A stretch of DNA of 64,000 bases from Cauispirillum nitrogeniifigens (GTDB taxonomy: Bacteria; Pseudomonadota; Alphaproteobacteria; Rhodospirillales; Rhodospirillaceae): positions 186,001 to 250,000 of the forward strand of contig NZ_JBLOOT010000006.1 in the NCBI RefSeq assembly GCF_049800675.1, given 5' to 3'. Shown one piece after another: positions 43,843 through 52,794 of the stretch (its first letter is position 1; every line of letters begins with the position of its first letter). The notes below the pieces were generated by a model that was not told the origin of the DNA, searched no databases, and saw only the letters and a program-made list of their open reading frames with translations. The translations under genes were made by a program, and so were the position numbers.

Positions 43843-45129
43843 ATGCAGACCAACTTCACCGACGAACAGAAGCAGCGCCGCTCCATCGCCCAGGCCGACT
43901 CGATCCTGCGCAAGTGCGTGCACTGCGGCTTTTGCACCGCGACCTGCCCGACCTATCTCCTGCTGGGCGACGAACTGGACAGTCCGCGCGGCCGCATCTA
44001 CCTGATCAAGGACATGCTGGAGAAGGACAAGCCGGCCAACGAAAAGATCGTCAAGCACATCGACCGCTGCCTGTCGTGCCTGTCGTGCATGACCACCTGC
44101 CCGTCGGGCGTCGACTACATGCATCTGGTCGATCAGGCGCGCATCCATATCGAAAAGACCTACGCCCGACCCATGCCCGACCGTCTGATGCGGCGCATGC
44201 TGGCCGAGGTGATGCCCTATCCCGGCCGCTTCCGCGCCGCCCTGCGGGCGTCGCGCCTGGGTCGGCCGTTGGCGGCGATGATGCCGGCACGGATGCGGGC
44301 GATGCTGGAGTCGGCGCCCAAGACCCTGCCGCCGGCCACGCCGACCGGCAGGCCGGGAGTGTGGGCGGCGGCGGGGACGCGCAAGATGCGCGTCGCCCTG
44401 CTGACCGGCTGCGTCCAGCCGGTCCTCCAGCCCGAGATCAACGAGGCCACCGTGCGCCTGCTCACCCGTCTGGGGGCCGAAGTGGTGGTGCCCAAGGGCC
44501 AGGGCTGCTGCGGCGCGCTGGTCCACCACCTGGGCAAGGAGGAGCCGGCACTCGGCTTCGTCCGCGCCAACGTCGCCGCCTGGACCCGCGAACTGGAGGG
44601 CGAGGGGCTGGACGCCATCGTCGTCAATGCCTCGGGCTGCGGAACGACCGTGAAGGACTACGGCCACATGCTGGCGGCCGACCCGCAGTGGGCCGACAAG
44701 GCCAAGCGCATCGCCGCCCTGGCCCGCGATGTGTCCGAGGTCATCGCCGAACTGGGCCTGATCCCGCGCGAGAAGACCCGCGACGTGCAGGTGGCCTATC
44801 ACGCCGCCTGCTCGCTCCAGCACGGCCAGAAGATCCGCGACCTGCCCAAGGCGCTGCTGGCCGAAGCCGGATTCACCGTGCGCGAGCCGGTGGAACCGCA
44901 CATCTGCTGCGGCTCGGCGGGCACCTACAGCCTGATGCAGCCCGACCTGTCGAACCGCCTTCAGGCCCGCAAGTCGGCCAACCTGGAGGCCCTGAAGCCC
45001 GACGTCATCGCCACCGGCAACATCGGCTGCCTGATGCACATCGGCGAGGCGACGCGGGTGCCCATCGTGCATACCGTGCAGCTTCTGGACTGGGCCACCG
45101 GCGGGCCGAAGCCGCCGGGCCTGACCTGA
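43843..45129 (+). CDS. glcF: Glycolate oxidase iron-sulfur subunit GlcF
   Basis: 428 residues. Two N-terminal [4Fe-4S] motifs (CVHCGFCTATCPTY and CLSCLSCMTTCPSG) are followed by two CCG domains (GCCGALVHHLG, HICCGSAGTYSLMQ) of the heterodisulfide-reductase type. It passes electrons from GlcDE to the quinone pool. Last of glcDEF; a DUF2254 gene follows after 67 bases. Confidence 0.94.
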   Translation: MQTNFTDEQKQRRSIAQADSILRKCVHCGFCTATCPTYLLLGDELDSPRGRIYLIKDMLEKDKPANEKIVKHIDRCLSCLSCMTTCPSGVDYMHLVDQARIHIEKTYARPMPDRLMRRMLAEVMPYPGRFRAALRASRLGRPLAAMMPARMRAMLESAPKTLPPATPTGRPGVWAAAGTRKMRVALLTGCVQPVLQPEINEATVRLLTRLGAEVVVPKGQGCCGALVHHLGKEEPALGFVRANVAAWTRELEGEGLDAIVVNASGCGTTVKDYGHMLAADPQWADKAKRIAALARDVSEVIAELGLIPREKTRDVQVAYHAACSLQHGQKIRDLPKALLAEAGFTVREPVEPHICCGSAGTYSLMQPDLSNRLQARKSANLEALKPDVIATGNIGCLMHIGEATRVPIVHTVQLLDWATGGPKPPGLT

Positions 45130-45196
45130 GCCGACGCAACCACCGCTCCCGGCCGGGCGTCCTCTAGGGGGCGCTTTCGGGAAGGCGACGGCAGGC

Positions 45197-46492
45197 ATGG
45201 TCGCGCGGCTTCGGGTGATGTGGGAGACGGTGCGGACCGGGCTGTGGTTCGTGCCCCTGGTCATGAGCGTGCTGGCGGCGGCGCTGGCCGGCAGCCTGCT
45301 GACGCAGCCGCTGTCCGAGGAATTCAGCACATGGTGGCTCTACCGGGGCACCGGGCAGGACGCCAGTGCCTTGTTGGCGACACTGCTCGCCGCCCTGATC
45401 CCCATGGCCGCGCTGCTGGTGTCCATCACCATGGTGGTGCTGACCCTCGCGGCGGGGCAACTGGGGCCCCGGCTCATCCGCAACTTCATGTCCGACATCC
45501 AGACCCAGATGACCCTGGGCCTGTTCATGGCGACCATCGTCTATCTGCTGATCATCCTCGGCGAGCTGCGCGAGGACATGGAACCCGGCGCGGTGCCCCG
45601 CCTGGCGGTGTCGGTGGGGATGTTCCTGGTGCTGGCCAGCGTCGCGGCGCTGCTGTTCTTCGTCCACATGCTGGCCCGCGCGATCATCTCCGACACCATG
45701 ATCGGCCGCATCGGCGCCGACCTCGACGAGGCCGTGGACAAGCAGCTTCCCACCCGCCCCGAACGCTGGACGCCCGACTCCGTGCGGCCGCAGGGCCCGG
45801 CGCGATCCTTGGCGGCGCAGCGGAATGGCTATGTCCAGACGGTGGACTACGACCATCTGGTCAAGCGGGCGGCGGACCTGGATGTGGTGGTGGAGCTGCT
45901 GTTCCGTCCCGGCCACTATCTGGTCAAGGGCACCCACCACATCCTGGTCTGGGGCGCGGAGGAGGCGGTGGAGCGTGCCGGCCATTCGCTGCGCAAGGAG
46001 GTGATCCTGGGCGACCAGCGCAACGCCGCGCAGGACCTGGAGTTCTCAGCCCGCCAACTGGTGGAGATTGCCTTGCGCGCCCTGTCGCCGGGCATCAATG
46101 ACGAGTTTTCGGCCATCGCCGCCATCGACCGCCTGGGTGGCTGCCTGGCGGGTGTCATCGGCCGACCCGGCATGCACCGCGTGCTGTGCGACCCCGACGG
46201 CAAGCCGCGCCTGATCCGGCCGGTCAGTTCCTTCGCGGGACTGTGCGGTGCCGCCTTCGACCAGATCCGCCAGGCGTCCGGCGGGCATCCAGCCGTGCAG
46301 ATGCGCCTGATCGAGATCGTCGGCGCGCTGCTGTCCCTGGCGGAACGACCCGGCGAACGTCAGGTGCTGGTGCTGCACCTCGACATGGTTCTGGAGTCGG
46401 CACGCCGTGGCACGCCGGAGCCATGGGACCTCAAGGCCCTGGAGGAACGCCACCGCAAGGCACGGGGCGGGGAGGTCGGGCACCGCGCCTGA
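45197..46492 (+). CDS. DUF2254 membrane protein
   Basis: 431 residues. Four N-terminal membrane segments occupy about 1-170: one at 15-37, and others around LLAALIPMAALLVSITMVVL, FMATIVYLLIILGEL and VGMFLVLASVAALLFFVHML. The family phrase AAGQLGPRLIRNFMSDIQTQ lies between, and a large soluble C-terminal domain (about 200-425) follows. DUF2254 proteins are uncharacterised. Same direction as glcF, 67 bases on, so possibly but not necessarily in the operon. Confidence 0.85.
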   Translation: MVARLRVMWETVRTGLWFVPLVMSVLAAALAGSLLTQPLSEEFSTWWLYRGTGQDASALLATLLAALIPMAALLVSITMVVLTLAAGQLGPRLIRNFMSDIQTQMTLGLFMATIVYLLIILGELREDMEPGAVPRLAVSVGMFLVLASVAALLFFVHMLARAIISDTMIGRIGADLDEAVDKQLPTRPERWTPDSVRPQGPARSLAAQRNGYVQTVDYDHLVKRAADLDVVVELLFRPGHYLVKGTHHILVWGAEEAVERAGHSLRKEVILGDQRNAAQDLEFSARQLVEIALRALSPGINDEFSAIAAIDRLGGCLAGVIGRPGMHRVLCDPDGKPRLIRPVSSFAGLCGAAFDQIRQASGGHPAVQMRLIEIVGALLSLAERPGERQVLVLHLDMVLESARRGTPEPWDLKALEERHRKARGGEVGHRA

Positions 46493-46519
46493 GGCCGCCG
46501 AGGCGCGGACCTGGCCGGC

Positions 46520-46539
46520 GCTGAGGCTATGGCCTCAGC
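46520..46539. terminator. Small hairpin at the pyk 3' end between converging genes
   Basis: Eight-base arms gctgaggc and gcctcagc with a four-base loop, overlapping the pyruvate kinase stop codon. No T-run, so a weak or structural 3'-end element. Confidence 0.3.
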
Positions 46540-47971
46540 ACTCGTCCTCGATCCAGGCGATGCGCAGGATGTTGGTGCTGCCGGGGGTGCCGAAGGGGAC
46601 GCCGGCGATGATGACCACGCGTTCGCCGGCCTGACCGATGTCTTCGGCCTTGGCAACCTGACAGGCACGGGTGACCATTTCCGAGAACGTGCTGACGTCC
46701 TCGGTGGTGACGCAGTGGGCGCCCCAGGCCAGGGCCAGGCGGCGGGCCACGCCGAGGTCCGACGTCAGGCACAGGATCGGCACGGCGGGCCGCTGGCGGG
46801 CGGCGCGCAGGGTGGTCGAGCCGGACGACGTGAAGGTGACGATGGACTTGGCGTTGATGGTGGCGGCGACCTGCCGGGCGGCGGCGCAGATGGCGTCGGC
46901 GGCGGTGTTCTCCGGCTGCTCCATCTGGGCGGTCATGATGCGGCGGTAGCTTTCGTCCGCCTCCACCCGGTGGATGATGCGGTCCATGATGGACACGGCT
47001 TCCAAGGGGTACTTGCCCACCGCCGTCTCGGCCGACAGCATCACCGCGTCGGCGCCGTCATAGATGGCGGTGGCAACGTCGGAGGCCTCGGCCCGCGTGG
47101 GGGTCGGGGAGGAGATCATGCTTTCCAGCATCTGCGTCGCCACGACCACCGGCTTGCCGGCATGGCGGCAGGTCTCGACGATGCGCTTCTGGGCGATCGG
47201 CACGGTTTCGGCCGGGGTTTCGACGCCCAGGTCGCCACGGGCGACCATGACGGCATCGCTCAACTCGACGATCTCGTCCAGGAATTCCAGGGCCGACGGC
47301 TTTTCCAGCTTGGCGATGATGGCGGCGCGGCCGGCGACCAGCTTGCGCGCCTCGGCCACGTCCTCGGGCCGCTGCACGAAGGACAGGCCGACCCAGTCGA
47401 CACCCAGTTCCAGGCCGAACTGAAGGTCGCGGCGGTCCTTGTCGGTCAGGGCGGAGATGGGCAGCACCTCGCCGGGCACGTTGACGCCCTTGTGGTTGGA
47501 CAGCGGGCCGCCGACCAGCACGCGGGTCAGGGCGTAGTCAGTGCCGTGATCCTCCACGCGGACGCGGATCTTGCCGTCGTCCATCAGCAGTTCGGTGCCG
47601 ACGCGGATGGCGGCGAAGATTTCCGGGTGGGGGAGGGTCACGCGGTCGATCGTGCCCAGGGCGTCGTCCATGTCCAGGCGGAAGGTCTGGCCGTTGACCA
47701 GCTCCACCCGGCCATCGGCGAAGTCGCCGACGCGCAGCTTGGGCCCCTGGAGGTCCATCAGCACGCCGAGCGGGCGGCCGACGCGACGTTCAACCTCGCG
47801 GATGACGTCGTAGCGGGCACGCTGTTCTTCGTGCTTTCCGTGGCTGAAGTTAAGGCGGAAAACGTCCGCCCCGGCCCTGACCAGGGCTTCAACGGCTTCG
47901 ACGCTGCTGGTCGCGGGACCCAGCGTGGCGAGGATCTTGGCGTTCCGATGTCGTCTCATGGGAGGCACCAT
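46535..47971 (-). CDS. pyk: Pyruvate kinase
   Basis: 478 residues. Glycolytic PEP + ADP to pyruvate + ATP. N-terminal RRHRNAKILATLGPATS and RLNFSHG; MDLQGPKLRVG; the catalytic Lys in AAIIAKLEKPSA; MVARGDLGVETPAE; TQMLESMISSPTPTRAEASD (metal site and substrate loop); SAETAVGKYP. The allosteric C-domain is present. Start is uncertain: the ATG at 47971 has AGGA about 13 bases upstream, while 47959 (MRRHRNAK) matches family starts but has no SD. Monocistronic, convergent with the DUF2254 gene. Confidence 0.96.
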   Translation of the reverse strand: MVPPMRRHRNAKILATLGPATSSVEAVEALVRAGADVFRLNFSHGKHEEQRARYDVIREVERRVGRPLGVLMDLQGPKLRVGDFADGRVELVNGQTFRLDMDDALGTIDRVTLPHPEIFAAIRVGTELLMDDGKIRVRVEDHGTDYALTRVLVGGPLSNHKGVNVPGEVLPISALTDKDRRDLQFGLELGVDWVGLSFVQRPEDVAEARKLVAGRAAIIAKLEKPSALEFLDEIVELSDAVMVARGDLGVETPAETVPIAQKRIVETCRHAGKPVVVATQMLESMISSPTPTRAEASDVATAIYDGADAVMLSAETAVGKYPLEAVSIMDRIIHRVEADESYRRIMTAQMEQPENTAADAICAAARQVAATINAKSIVTFTSSGSTTLRAARQRPAVPILCLTSDLGVARRLALAWGAHCVTTEDVSTFSEMVTRACQVAKAEDIGQAGERVVIIAGVPFGTPGSTNILRIAWIEDEC

Positions 47972-48052
47972 AGTCCGGCATTTTTCCTTTCACCAGAGGC
48001 TACTGCGTCTCCGGTGTGAAATTTTTCGGAACCTCACCCGAACGGGCGGTAT

Positions 48053-49348
48053 TCAGCCCGTCTTGACGGGCTGGCAATGGGTCTCGCGGGCCATGATGGC
48101 ACCGATCAGCGACAGCACCTGGCACGCCGGAAGGACGATCAGGGCGACGTTCCAGGCGTCGACTCCGTAGACGCGCGCGCCGTCCACCAGCGTGCCGTCC
48201 CACCGCAGGTCGAGCAGCCAGCCGACCAGCGGCTGGAACACCGCGCCGGTGGCCATGTTCAGCATGTTGGCCACGCCCAGCGCCGCGCCGGCGGCGGTGA
48301 CAAGGTTGTGCTCGCGCACGGCGGCGAAGAACACCACGATGCCGCCCGAGAACACGCCGGTGAGGAACTGGAGCGCATAGACCGCCGGCAGCGGCAGGCC
48401 GCCATAGAGCCAGCCCAGGGTGCAGGCCAGGGTGCCGACGGCGGTGACCAGCATGGGCACCCGCCGGGTGGCGAAGCGGTCCGACGCCCACCCCACCAGC
48501 GGCGAGCCGATGCCCCAGCCGACCAGCATCAGCGATGTGCCGAGCGCCGCCGACTCCTTGGACAGGCCATGGATGTCCATCATGTAGGGCACGCCCCACA
48601 GCGCCGCGAAGGCCAGCATCGGGGCGCTCATCATGGCTCCGAACAGCGACACCCACCACGTCTGCGGCGTGCGCAGCACCACCTTCAGGCCGTCGAGCAG
48701 GCGTGGCCGGGCGTCCTCGTCGCCCGGCTGCGGGCGGGCGTGGACGTTGGGCTGGTTGCCGCGGTCGCGCACCACCACCCAGATCAGGACGCCCAGCGCC
48801 ACCGCCAGGACGGCGGCGAAGTACAGCGTGCCGCGCCAGCCGAAGGCTTCGACCGCCGCGCCCAGCGGGGCCTGCCCGCCGACCGCGCCGGCCATGCCGA
48901 AGGCCATGGTCAGGCCGGTCAGCAGGGCGAAGCGCCGGGGCGGGAACCACAGGCTGGCGAGCTTCAGCGCGCCGACCCAGGTGACCGCCGCGCCGGCGCC
49001 GATCATCGCCCGGCCGACATAGGCCGGCAGCAGTCCTTGGGCGCTGGCGAAAAAGGCGCTGCCGGCGGCGGAGAACAGGCACGCCAGCACAAGCACCCGG
49101 CGCGGCCCGAAGCGGTCGAGCATCAGCCCGATGGGGATCTGCAAGCCGGCGTAGGTATAGAAGTACAGCGAACTCAGGGTGCCGGTGATGGCCGCGCCGA
49201 CGGCGAAGTCGCGCATCAGTTCGCCGACCATGACGCTCGGCGCTACCCGCTGGAAGAAGCCGTAGGTGTAGAACAGGGCGCCCAGGCCCCACATGAGCCA
49301 CGGAAGGATCGAGCGCTGCGGAGTCTCGGCCTGGGTCACTGCGCTCAC
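48053..49348 (-). CDS. Major facilitator superfamily transporter
   Basis: 431 residues, twelve membrane segments in two halves split by a charged loop (about 190-215, RDRGNQPNVHARPQPGDED). The MFS loop 2-3 motif appears as GLMLDRFGPRRVL and the mid-chain one as GWASDRFATRRVP. GTG at 49348 has GGAGG eight bases upstream; a longer start at 49363 lacks an SD. It lies 49 bases after the EamA transporter on the same strand and may be co-transcribed. Substrate not predictable; the family includes organic-acid/phthalate-type importers. Confidence 0.88.
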   Translation of the reverse strand: MSAVTQAETPQRSILPWLMWGLGALFYTYGFFQRVAPSVMVGELMRDFAVGAAITGTLSSLYFYTYAGLQIPIGLMLDRFGPRRVLVLACLFSAAGSAFFASAQGLLPAYVGRAMIGAGAAVTWVGALKLASLWFPPRRFALLTGLTMAFGMAGAVGGQAPLGAAVEAFGWRGTLYFAAVLAVALGVLIWVVVRDRGNQPNVHARPQPGDEDARPRLLDGLKVVLRTPQTWWVSLFGAMMSAPMLAFAALWGVPYMMDIHGLSKESAALGTSLMLVGWGIGSPLVGWASDRFATRRVPMLVTAVGTLACTLGWLYGGLPLPAVYALQFLTGVFSGGIVVFFAAVREHNLVTAAGAALGVANMLNMATGAVFQPLVGWLLDLRWDGTLVDGARVYGVDAWNVALIVLPACQVLSLIGAIMARETHCQPVKTG

Positions 49349-49397
49349 CGTCACGTCCTCCACAGCGGTTATTCTTTAGACGTGAAATGTATGGCGT

Positions 49398-50345
49398 TCA
49401 GTTGCGCGGGGTCAATCGCGGCGTTCCCTTGCGGGCCAGCACGATGCCGACCAGGATGACCAACCCGCCCAGCCCCTGCCACGCCGACAGGGGTTCGGCC
49501 AGCAGAACCCAGGCGAGCAGGGCGGCAACGGCGGGCTGCAACAGCAGGCTGACCGACCCGAAGGAGGCCGGCAGGTGGGCCAGGGCGAAGGCGATCAGGC
49601 TCTGCCCGCCGACATGCGACACCAGGGCCAGCCCGGCCAGCACCACCCAGGCCGACGCCCCCGGCGGCCAGATGGTCTCGCCAGCCACCAGGGCGGCAAC
49701 CAGCAGGACGATGGTGTTGGACACCGCGCTCCAGGCCATGATGGACGCCGTCGACCAGCTTGCCCGCAGGCGCCCGACCGCCAGGATGTAGCCGGCGTAG
49801 AAGGCCGCCGTGACGATGCCCAGGCCGTCGCCGGCAAGCTGGGAGTCCGAGATGGTCAGGCTCTCGCCCATCAGCGTCACCGCCCCGGCCAGGGCGAGCA
49901 GCATACCGGCGGTGAAGGTGCGGGTGACGCGCAGGCCCAGCAGCAGCCAGCCGAACAGGGTGACGAACACCGGCGCGAAGTTGGCCAGCAGCGTGGCGTT
50001 GGCAACGCTCGTCAGGGTGATGGAGACGTGCCAGAAGCCCAGGTCGCCGGCGAAGAACAGCCCCGGCAGGCTGAGCAGCGCCACGTCGCGCCACGACTTC
50101 GGCCGGCGCGGCGGGGTGGCGCTGGCGCGGCCCCGGCGTTCCTCGATGATCATCCACAGCCACAGGGCCGGCATCGCCAGGGCCAGCCGCCAGAAGGCGG
50201 TGGCGATCGGCCCGACCTCGGACACGCGGACGAAGATCGGCGCGAAGGCGATGCCCACCGCGCCGGCCAGCAGCGCCGGCAGGGCGAGGCGGACGGCGAG
50301 GCTGGCGGGGGCGCCCGGACGGGGCTGGGAGGATGCGTGCGTCAT
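49398..50345 (-). CDS. EamA/DMT-family transporter
   Basis: 315 residues, ten membrane segments as two EamA repeats: GIAFAPIFVRVSEVGPIATAFW opens the first and FGSVSLLLQPAVAALLAWVL typifies the second. Drug/metabolite exporters of this type often export amino acids or metabolites. The ATG at 50345 (MTHASSQPRPG) was chosen because the open frame upstream shows no transporter sequence. SD is weak (CCGAGGC). Substrate unknown. Confidence 0.88.
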   Translation of the reverse strand: MTHASSQPRPGAPASLAVRLALPALLAGAVGIAFAPIFVRVSEVGPIATAFWRLALAMPALWLWMIIEERRGRASATPPRRPKSWRDVALLSLPGLFFAGDLGFWHVSITLTSVANATLLANFAPVFVTLFGWLLLGLRVTRTFTAGMLLALAGAVTLMGESLTISDSQLAGDGLGIVTAAFYAGYILAVGRLRASWSTASIMAWSAVSNTIVLLVAALVAGETIWPPGASAWVVLAGLALVSHVGGQSLIAFALAHLPASFGSVSLLLQPAVAALLAWVLLAEPLSAWQGLGGLVILVGIVLARKGTPRLTPRN

Positions 50346-50427
50346 GCCTCGGTCATACCCAATAGTCCGACCGCCGTCGAGGGACTTGCGGGGCATCGGG
50401 GGCCTACCGCCGGGGCGCCGCAGCGGG

Positions 50428-50442
50428 TATAGTGACGGCATG
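50428..50442 (+). promoter_or_regulatory. Candidate -10 element immediately before an ATG (possible leaderless start)
   Basis: TATAGT at 50428-50433 is followed by six bases and the ATG at 50440, with no SD. A -10 at this spacing would start transcription at or beside the A of the ATG. No good -35 was seen. Confidence 0.35.
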
Positions 50443-51255
50443 CCGACGAACCCTCCCCGCGACCCGCACGGCCTTCTCGGCCCCGATGATCCGCCGCCCT
50501 TCGAGCTGCTCAATCCCGAAGGCACGGCGCCGCTTCTGCTGATCTGCGACCACGCCAGCCGGGCCGTGCCGGCGGTGCTGGAGGGCCTCGGCCTGCCGGA
50601 GTCGGCGCTGGCCGAGCACATCGGCTGGGACATCGGCGCGGCGGCCGTGACGCGCCGCCTGTCGCGGGCGTTGAATGCCCCGGCGGTGCTGTGCGGCTAT
50701 TCGCGGCTGGTCATCGACTGCAACCGGCTGCCGGGCGACCCGACCTCCATCCCGGCGGTGTCGGACTGCCTGCCGGTGCCGGGCAACCAGGACCTGACGG
50801 AACTGGCCCAGGAGGCCCGCACCGACGCCGTCTTCGTGCCCTATCACCAGGCCATCGACGAGGCCCTGGCCCACCTGTGGCGGCGGCTGCCGGGGACGGC
50901 CCCGGCGCTGGTGTCCATCCACAGCTTCACGCCGTGCATGCGCGACGGGGCGCCCCGGCCCTGGCATGCCGCCCTGCTGTGGAACCGCGATCCGCGCCTG
51001 GTCGTGCCCATGCTCCAGGCGCTGCGGGCGGAGGACGGGCTGGTGATCGGCGACAACGAGCCCTATGACGGCCGGCAGGTCAACTACACCCTCGACCGCC
51101 ACGCCGGGGCGGCGGGGCTGCCGCATGTGGCAGTGGAGATCCGCCAGGACCTGATCGCCGACGACACCGGCGCCGATGCCTGGGCCGAACGGCTGGGGGT
51201 GGCGCTCGACGGGTTGCTCGGCGCCCCCCATATCCATGCGGTGCGGCACTTCTAG
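50440..51255 (+). CDS. N-formylglutamate amidohydrolase family protein
   Basis: 271 residues. Zinc-hydrolase family (FGase): PLLLICDHASRAVPA, HIGWDIGAAAVTRRLSRAL, YSRLVIDCNRLPGDP, VSIHSFTP, and GLPHVAVEIRQDLIAD. Family members hydrolyse N-formyl-L-glutamate (histidine breakdown) or related acyl-amino acids. No hut genes are nearby; instead a YbdK-type carboxylate-amine ligase follows 15 bases later, so the real substrate may be a gamma-glutamyl or N-acyl compound. That is inference. Start at 50440 by similarity; no SD, see the promoter note at 50428. Confidence 0.85.
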   Translation: MPTNPPRDPHGLLGPDDPPPFELLNPEGTAPLLLICDHASRAVPAVLEGLGLPESALAEHIGWDIGAAAVTRRLSRALNAPAVLCGYSRLVIDCNRLPGDPTSIPAVSDCLPVPGNQDLTELAQEARTDAVFVPYHQAIDEALAHLWRRLPGTAPALVSIHSFTPCMRDGAPRPWHAALLWNRDPRLVVPMLQALRAEDGLVIGDNEPYDGRQVNYTLDRHAGAAGLPHVAVEIRQDLIADDTGADAWAERLGVALDGLLGAPHIHAVRHF

Positions 51256-51270
51256 AAGGGGGCGGCCACC

Positions 51271-52407
51271 ATGATCCGCGAGCCGTCGTTCACCATCGGC
51301 ATCGAGGAGGAATACCTCCTGGTTTCGCGGGACAGCCGCGATCTGGCCTCCGACCCGCCGCCGGAGATGGTCGAGGAATGCGGCCGCGAACTGGACGCCG
51401 GCGCCGTCAGCCCGGAGTTCCTGCGCTCCCAGATCGAGGTCGGCACCCGCGTCTGCGCCACCGTCGGCGAGGCGCGCCACGCCCTGGGCGCCCTGCGCAA
51501 GCGGGTGGCGGAGGTTTCGGGCCAGTACGGCCTGGCGCCGCTGGCGGCCTCGACCCATCCGTTCGCCCAGTGGGACGGCCTCAAGCACACCGACAAGGAG
51601 CGCTACACCGTCCTGGCCCAGGACCTTCAGGCGGTGGTGCGCCGGCTGGTCATCTGCGGCATGCACGTCCACGTCGGCATCGAGGAGCCGGAACTGCGCA
51701 TCGACCTGCTCAATCAGGTGTCGTACTTCCTGCCCCATCTGCTGGCGCTGTCGACGTCCTCGCCGTTCTGGCGCGGGGTGGACACCGGGCTGAAGTCCTA
51801 TCGCATCTCGGTGTTCAAGGAACTGCCGCGCACCGGCCTGCCGCAGCGGTTCGAGTCGTGGGGAGAGTACCAGCGGCATGTCGATGTTCTGGTCGGCGCG
51901 GGGCTGATCGAAGACGCTTCCAAGCTGTGGTGGGACATCCGGCCGTCATGCCGCTTCCCGACCCTCGAAATGCGAATTTCCGATGTCTGTACAAGGATCG
52001 AAGACGCCGCGGCTATAGCGGCACTTTATGTGTGCCTGTTGAGGATGTTGTGGCGGCTCAGACGCAATAATCAGCGGTGGAGGCTGTATGCCCACATGCT
52101 GCTTGACGAAAATCGTTGGCGGGCTCAACGCTATGGCATCGACGAGGGGCTGGTGGACTTCGGCAAGGGCAGGGTGGTCGCCTACCGCGATCTGCTCGAC
52201 GAACTCATCGGCCTGACGACCGAAGACGCCGAGGCATTGGGCTGCGTGGCCGAGTTGGCTCACGCCCGCACCATTCTGGACCGGGGCACCAGCGCCCACC
52301 ATCAGGTGCGCGTCCATGGTGAAGTCCTGGCCGCCGGGGGCAGCCGCCAGGAGGCGTTGGAAGCCGTGGTCGACTGGTTGATGGCGGAGACTGTGGCGGG
52401 GGTGTGA
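51271..52407 (+). CDS. YbdK-type carboxylate-amine ligase (glutamate-cysteine ligase family 2)
   Basis: 378 residues, normal for the GCS2/YbdK family. FTIGIEEEYLLVS at the N-terminus carries the metal-binding Glu cluster; RSQIEVGTRVC, then CGMHVHVGI with catalytic-site His, and SRYRIS-like KSYRISVFKELPR. The family has weak glutamate-cysteine ligase activity in vitro and largely unknown natural roles. GAAGGGGGCGG precedes the ATG. It is tightly linked to the preceding amidohydrolase. Base composition drops noticeably around 51960-52130 within the gene. Confidence 0.9.
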   Translation: MIREPSFTIGIEEEYLLVSRDSRDLASDPPPEMVEECGRELDAGAVSPEFLRSQIEVGTRVCATVGEARHALGALRKRVAEVSGQYGLAPLAASTHPFAQWDGLKHTDKERYTVLAQDLQAVVRRLVICGMHVHVGIEEPELRIDLLNQVSYFLPHLLALSTSSPFWRGVDTGLKSYRISVFKELPRTGLPQRFESWGEYQRHVDVLVGAGLIEDASKLWWDIRPSCRFPTLEMRISDVCTRIEDAAAIAALYVCLLRMLWRLRRNNQRWRLYAHMLLDENRWRAQRYGIDEGLVDFGKGRVVAYRDLLDELIGLTTEDAEALGCVAELAHARTILDRGTSAHHQVRVHGEVLAAGGSRQEALEAVVDWLMAETVAGV

Positions 52408-52437
52408 CGGGGCACTGCGCGGGGTGTGAGGGACTGC

Positions 52438-52466
52438 TTGAAGGAGGCGGGGGACCCCGCTATCTT
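52438..52466 (+). promoter_or_regulatory. Candidate sigma-70 promoter of gapR
   Basis: TTGAAG (52438-52443), 17-base spacer, TATCTT (52461-52466), about 53 bases before the gapR ATG. Confidence 0.5.
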
Positions 52467-52518
52467 TTCGCGCCTATTCCCATCCGATCCACGCAGACCA
52501 GCACCACAGGGACACCCC

Positions 52519-52761
52519 ATGGAATCTATGGACAATTCCGCTGCCGAGCAGCTCCGTTCCTTCATCGAGCGCATCGAGCGTCTTGAGGAAGAAAAAGGCA
52601 ACATCGCCAGCGACATCAAGGACGTCTATTCAGAGGCCAAGGGCACTGGATTTGACACCAAGGCAATGCGGGCCGTGATCCGGCTTCGCAAGAAGGAAGC
52701 GCACGAGCGCGAGGAAGAAGAGCAGCTTCTCGAACTGTATCGCCAGGCCGTTGGAGTGTAA
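52519..52761 (+). CDS. gapR: GapR-type nucleoid-associated protein (DUF2312)
   Basis: 80 residues. LRSFIERIERLEEEKGNIAS, DIKDVYSEAKGTGFDTKAMR, AVIRLRKKEAHEREEEEQLL and ELYRQAVGV align along the full length with Caulobacter GapR, a tetramer that encircles overtwisted DNA ahead of replication and transcription and aids topoisomerases. Lysines/arginines on the inner face (Lys in AKGTGFDTK, R-L-R-K-K) are kept. AGGGACACCCC precedes the ATG; a second ATG lies three codons on. Followed by the sodium channel gene after 33 bases. Confidence 0.93.
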   Translation: MESMDNSAAEQLRSFIERIERLEEEKGNIASDIKDVYSEAKGTGFDTKAMRAVIRLRKKEAHEREEEEQLLELYRQAVGV

Positions 52762-52794
52762 GGGCACTGGCTTCTTTAGGAGTCCTTCGGGGGA

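Noticed and set aside
42472..45330. 952-codon minus-strand frame across glcEF
   Set aside because: Antisense shadow; the plus strand carries full GlcE and GlcF motifs.
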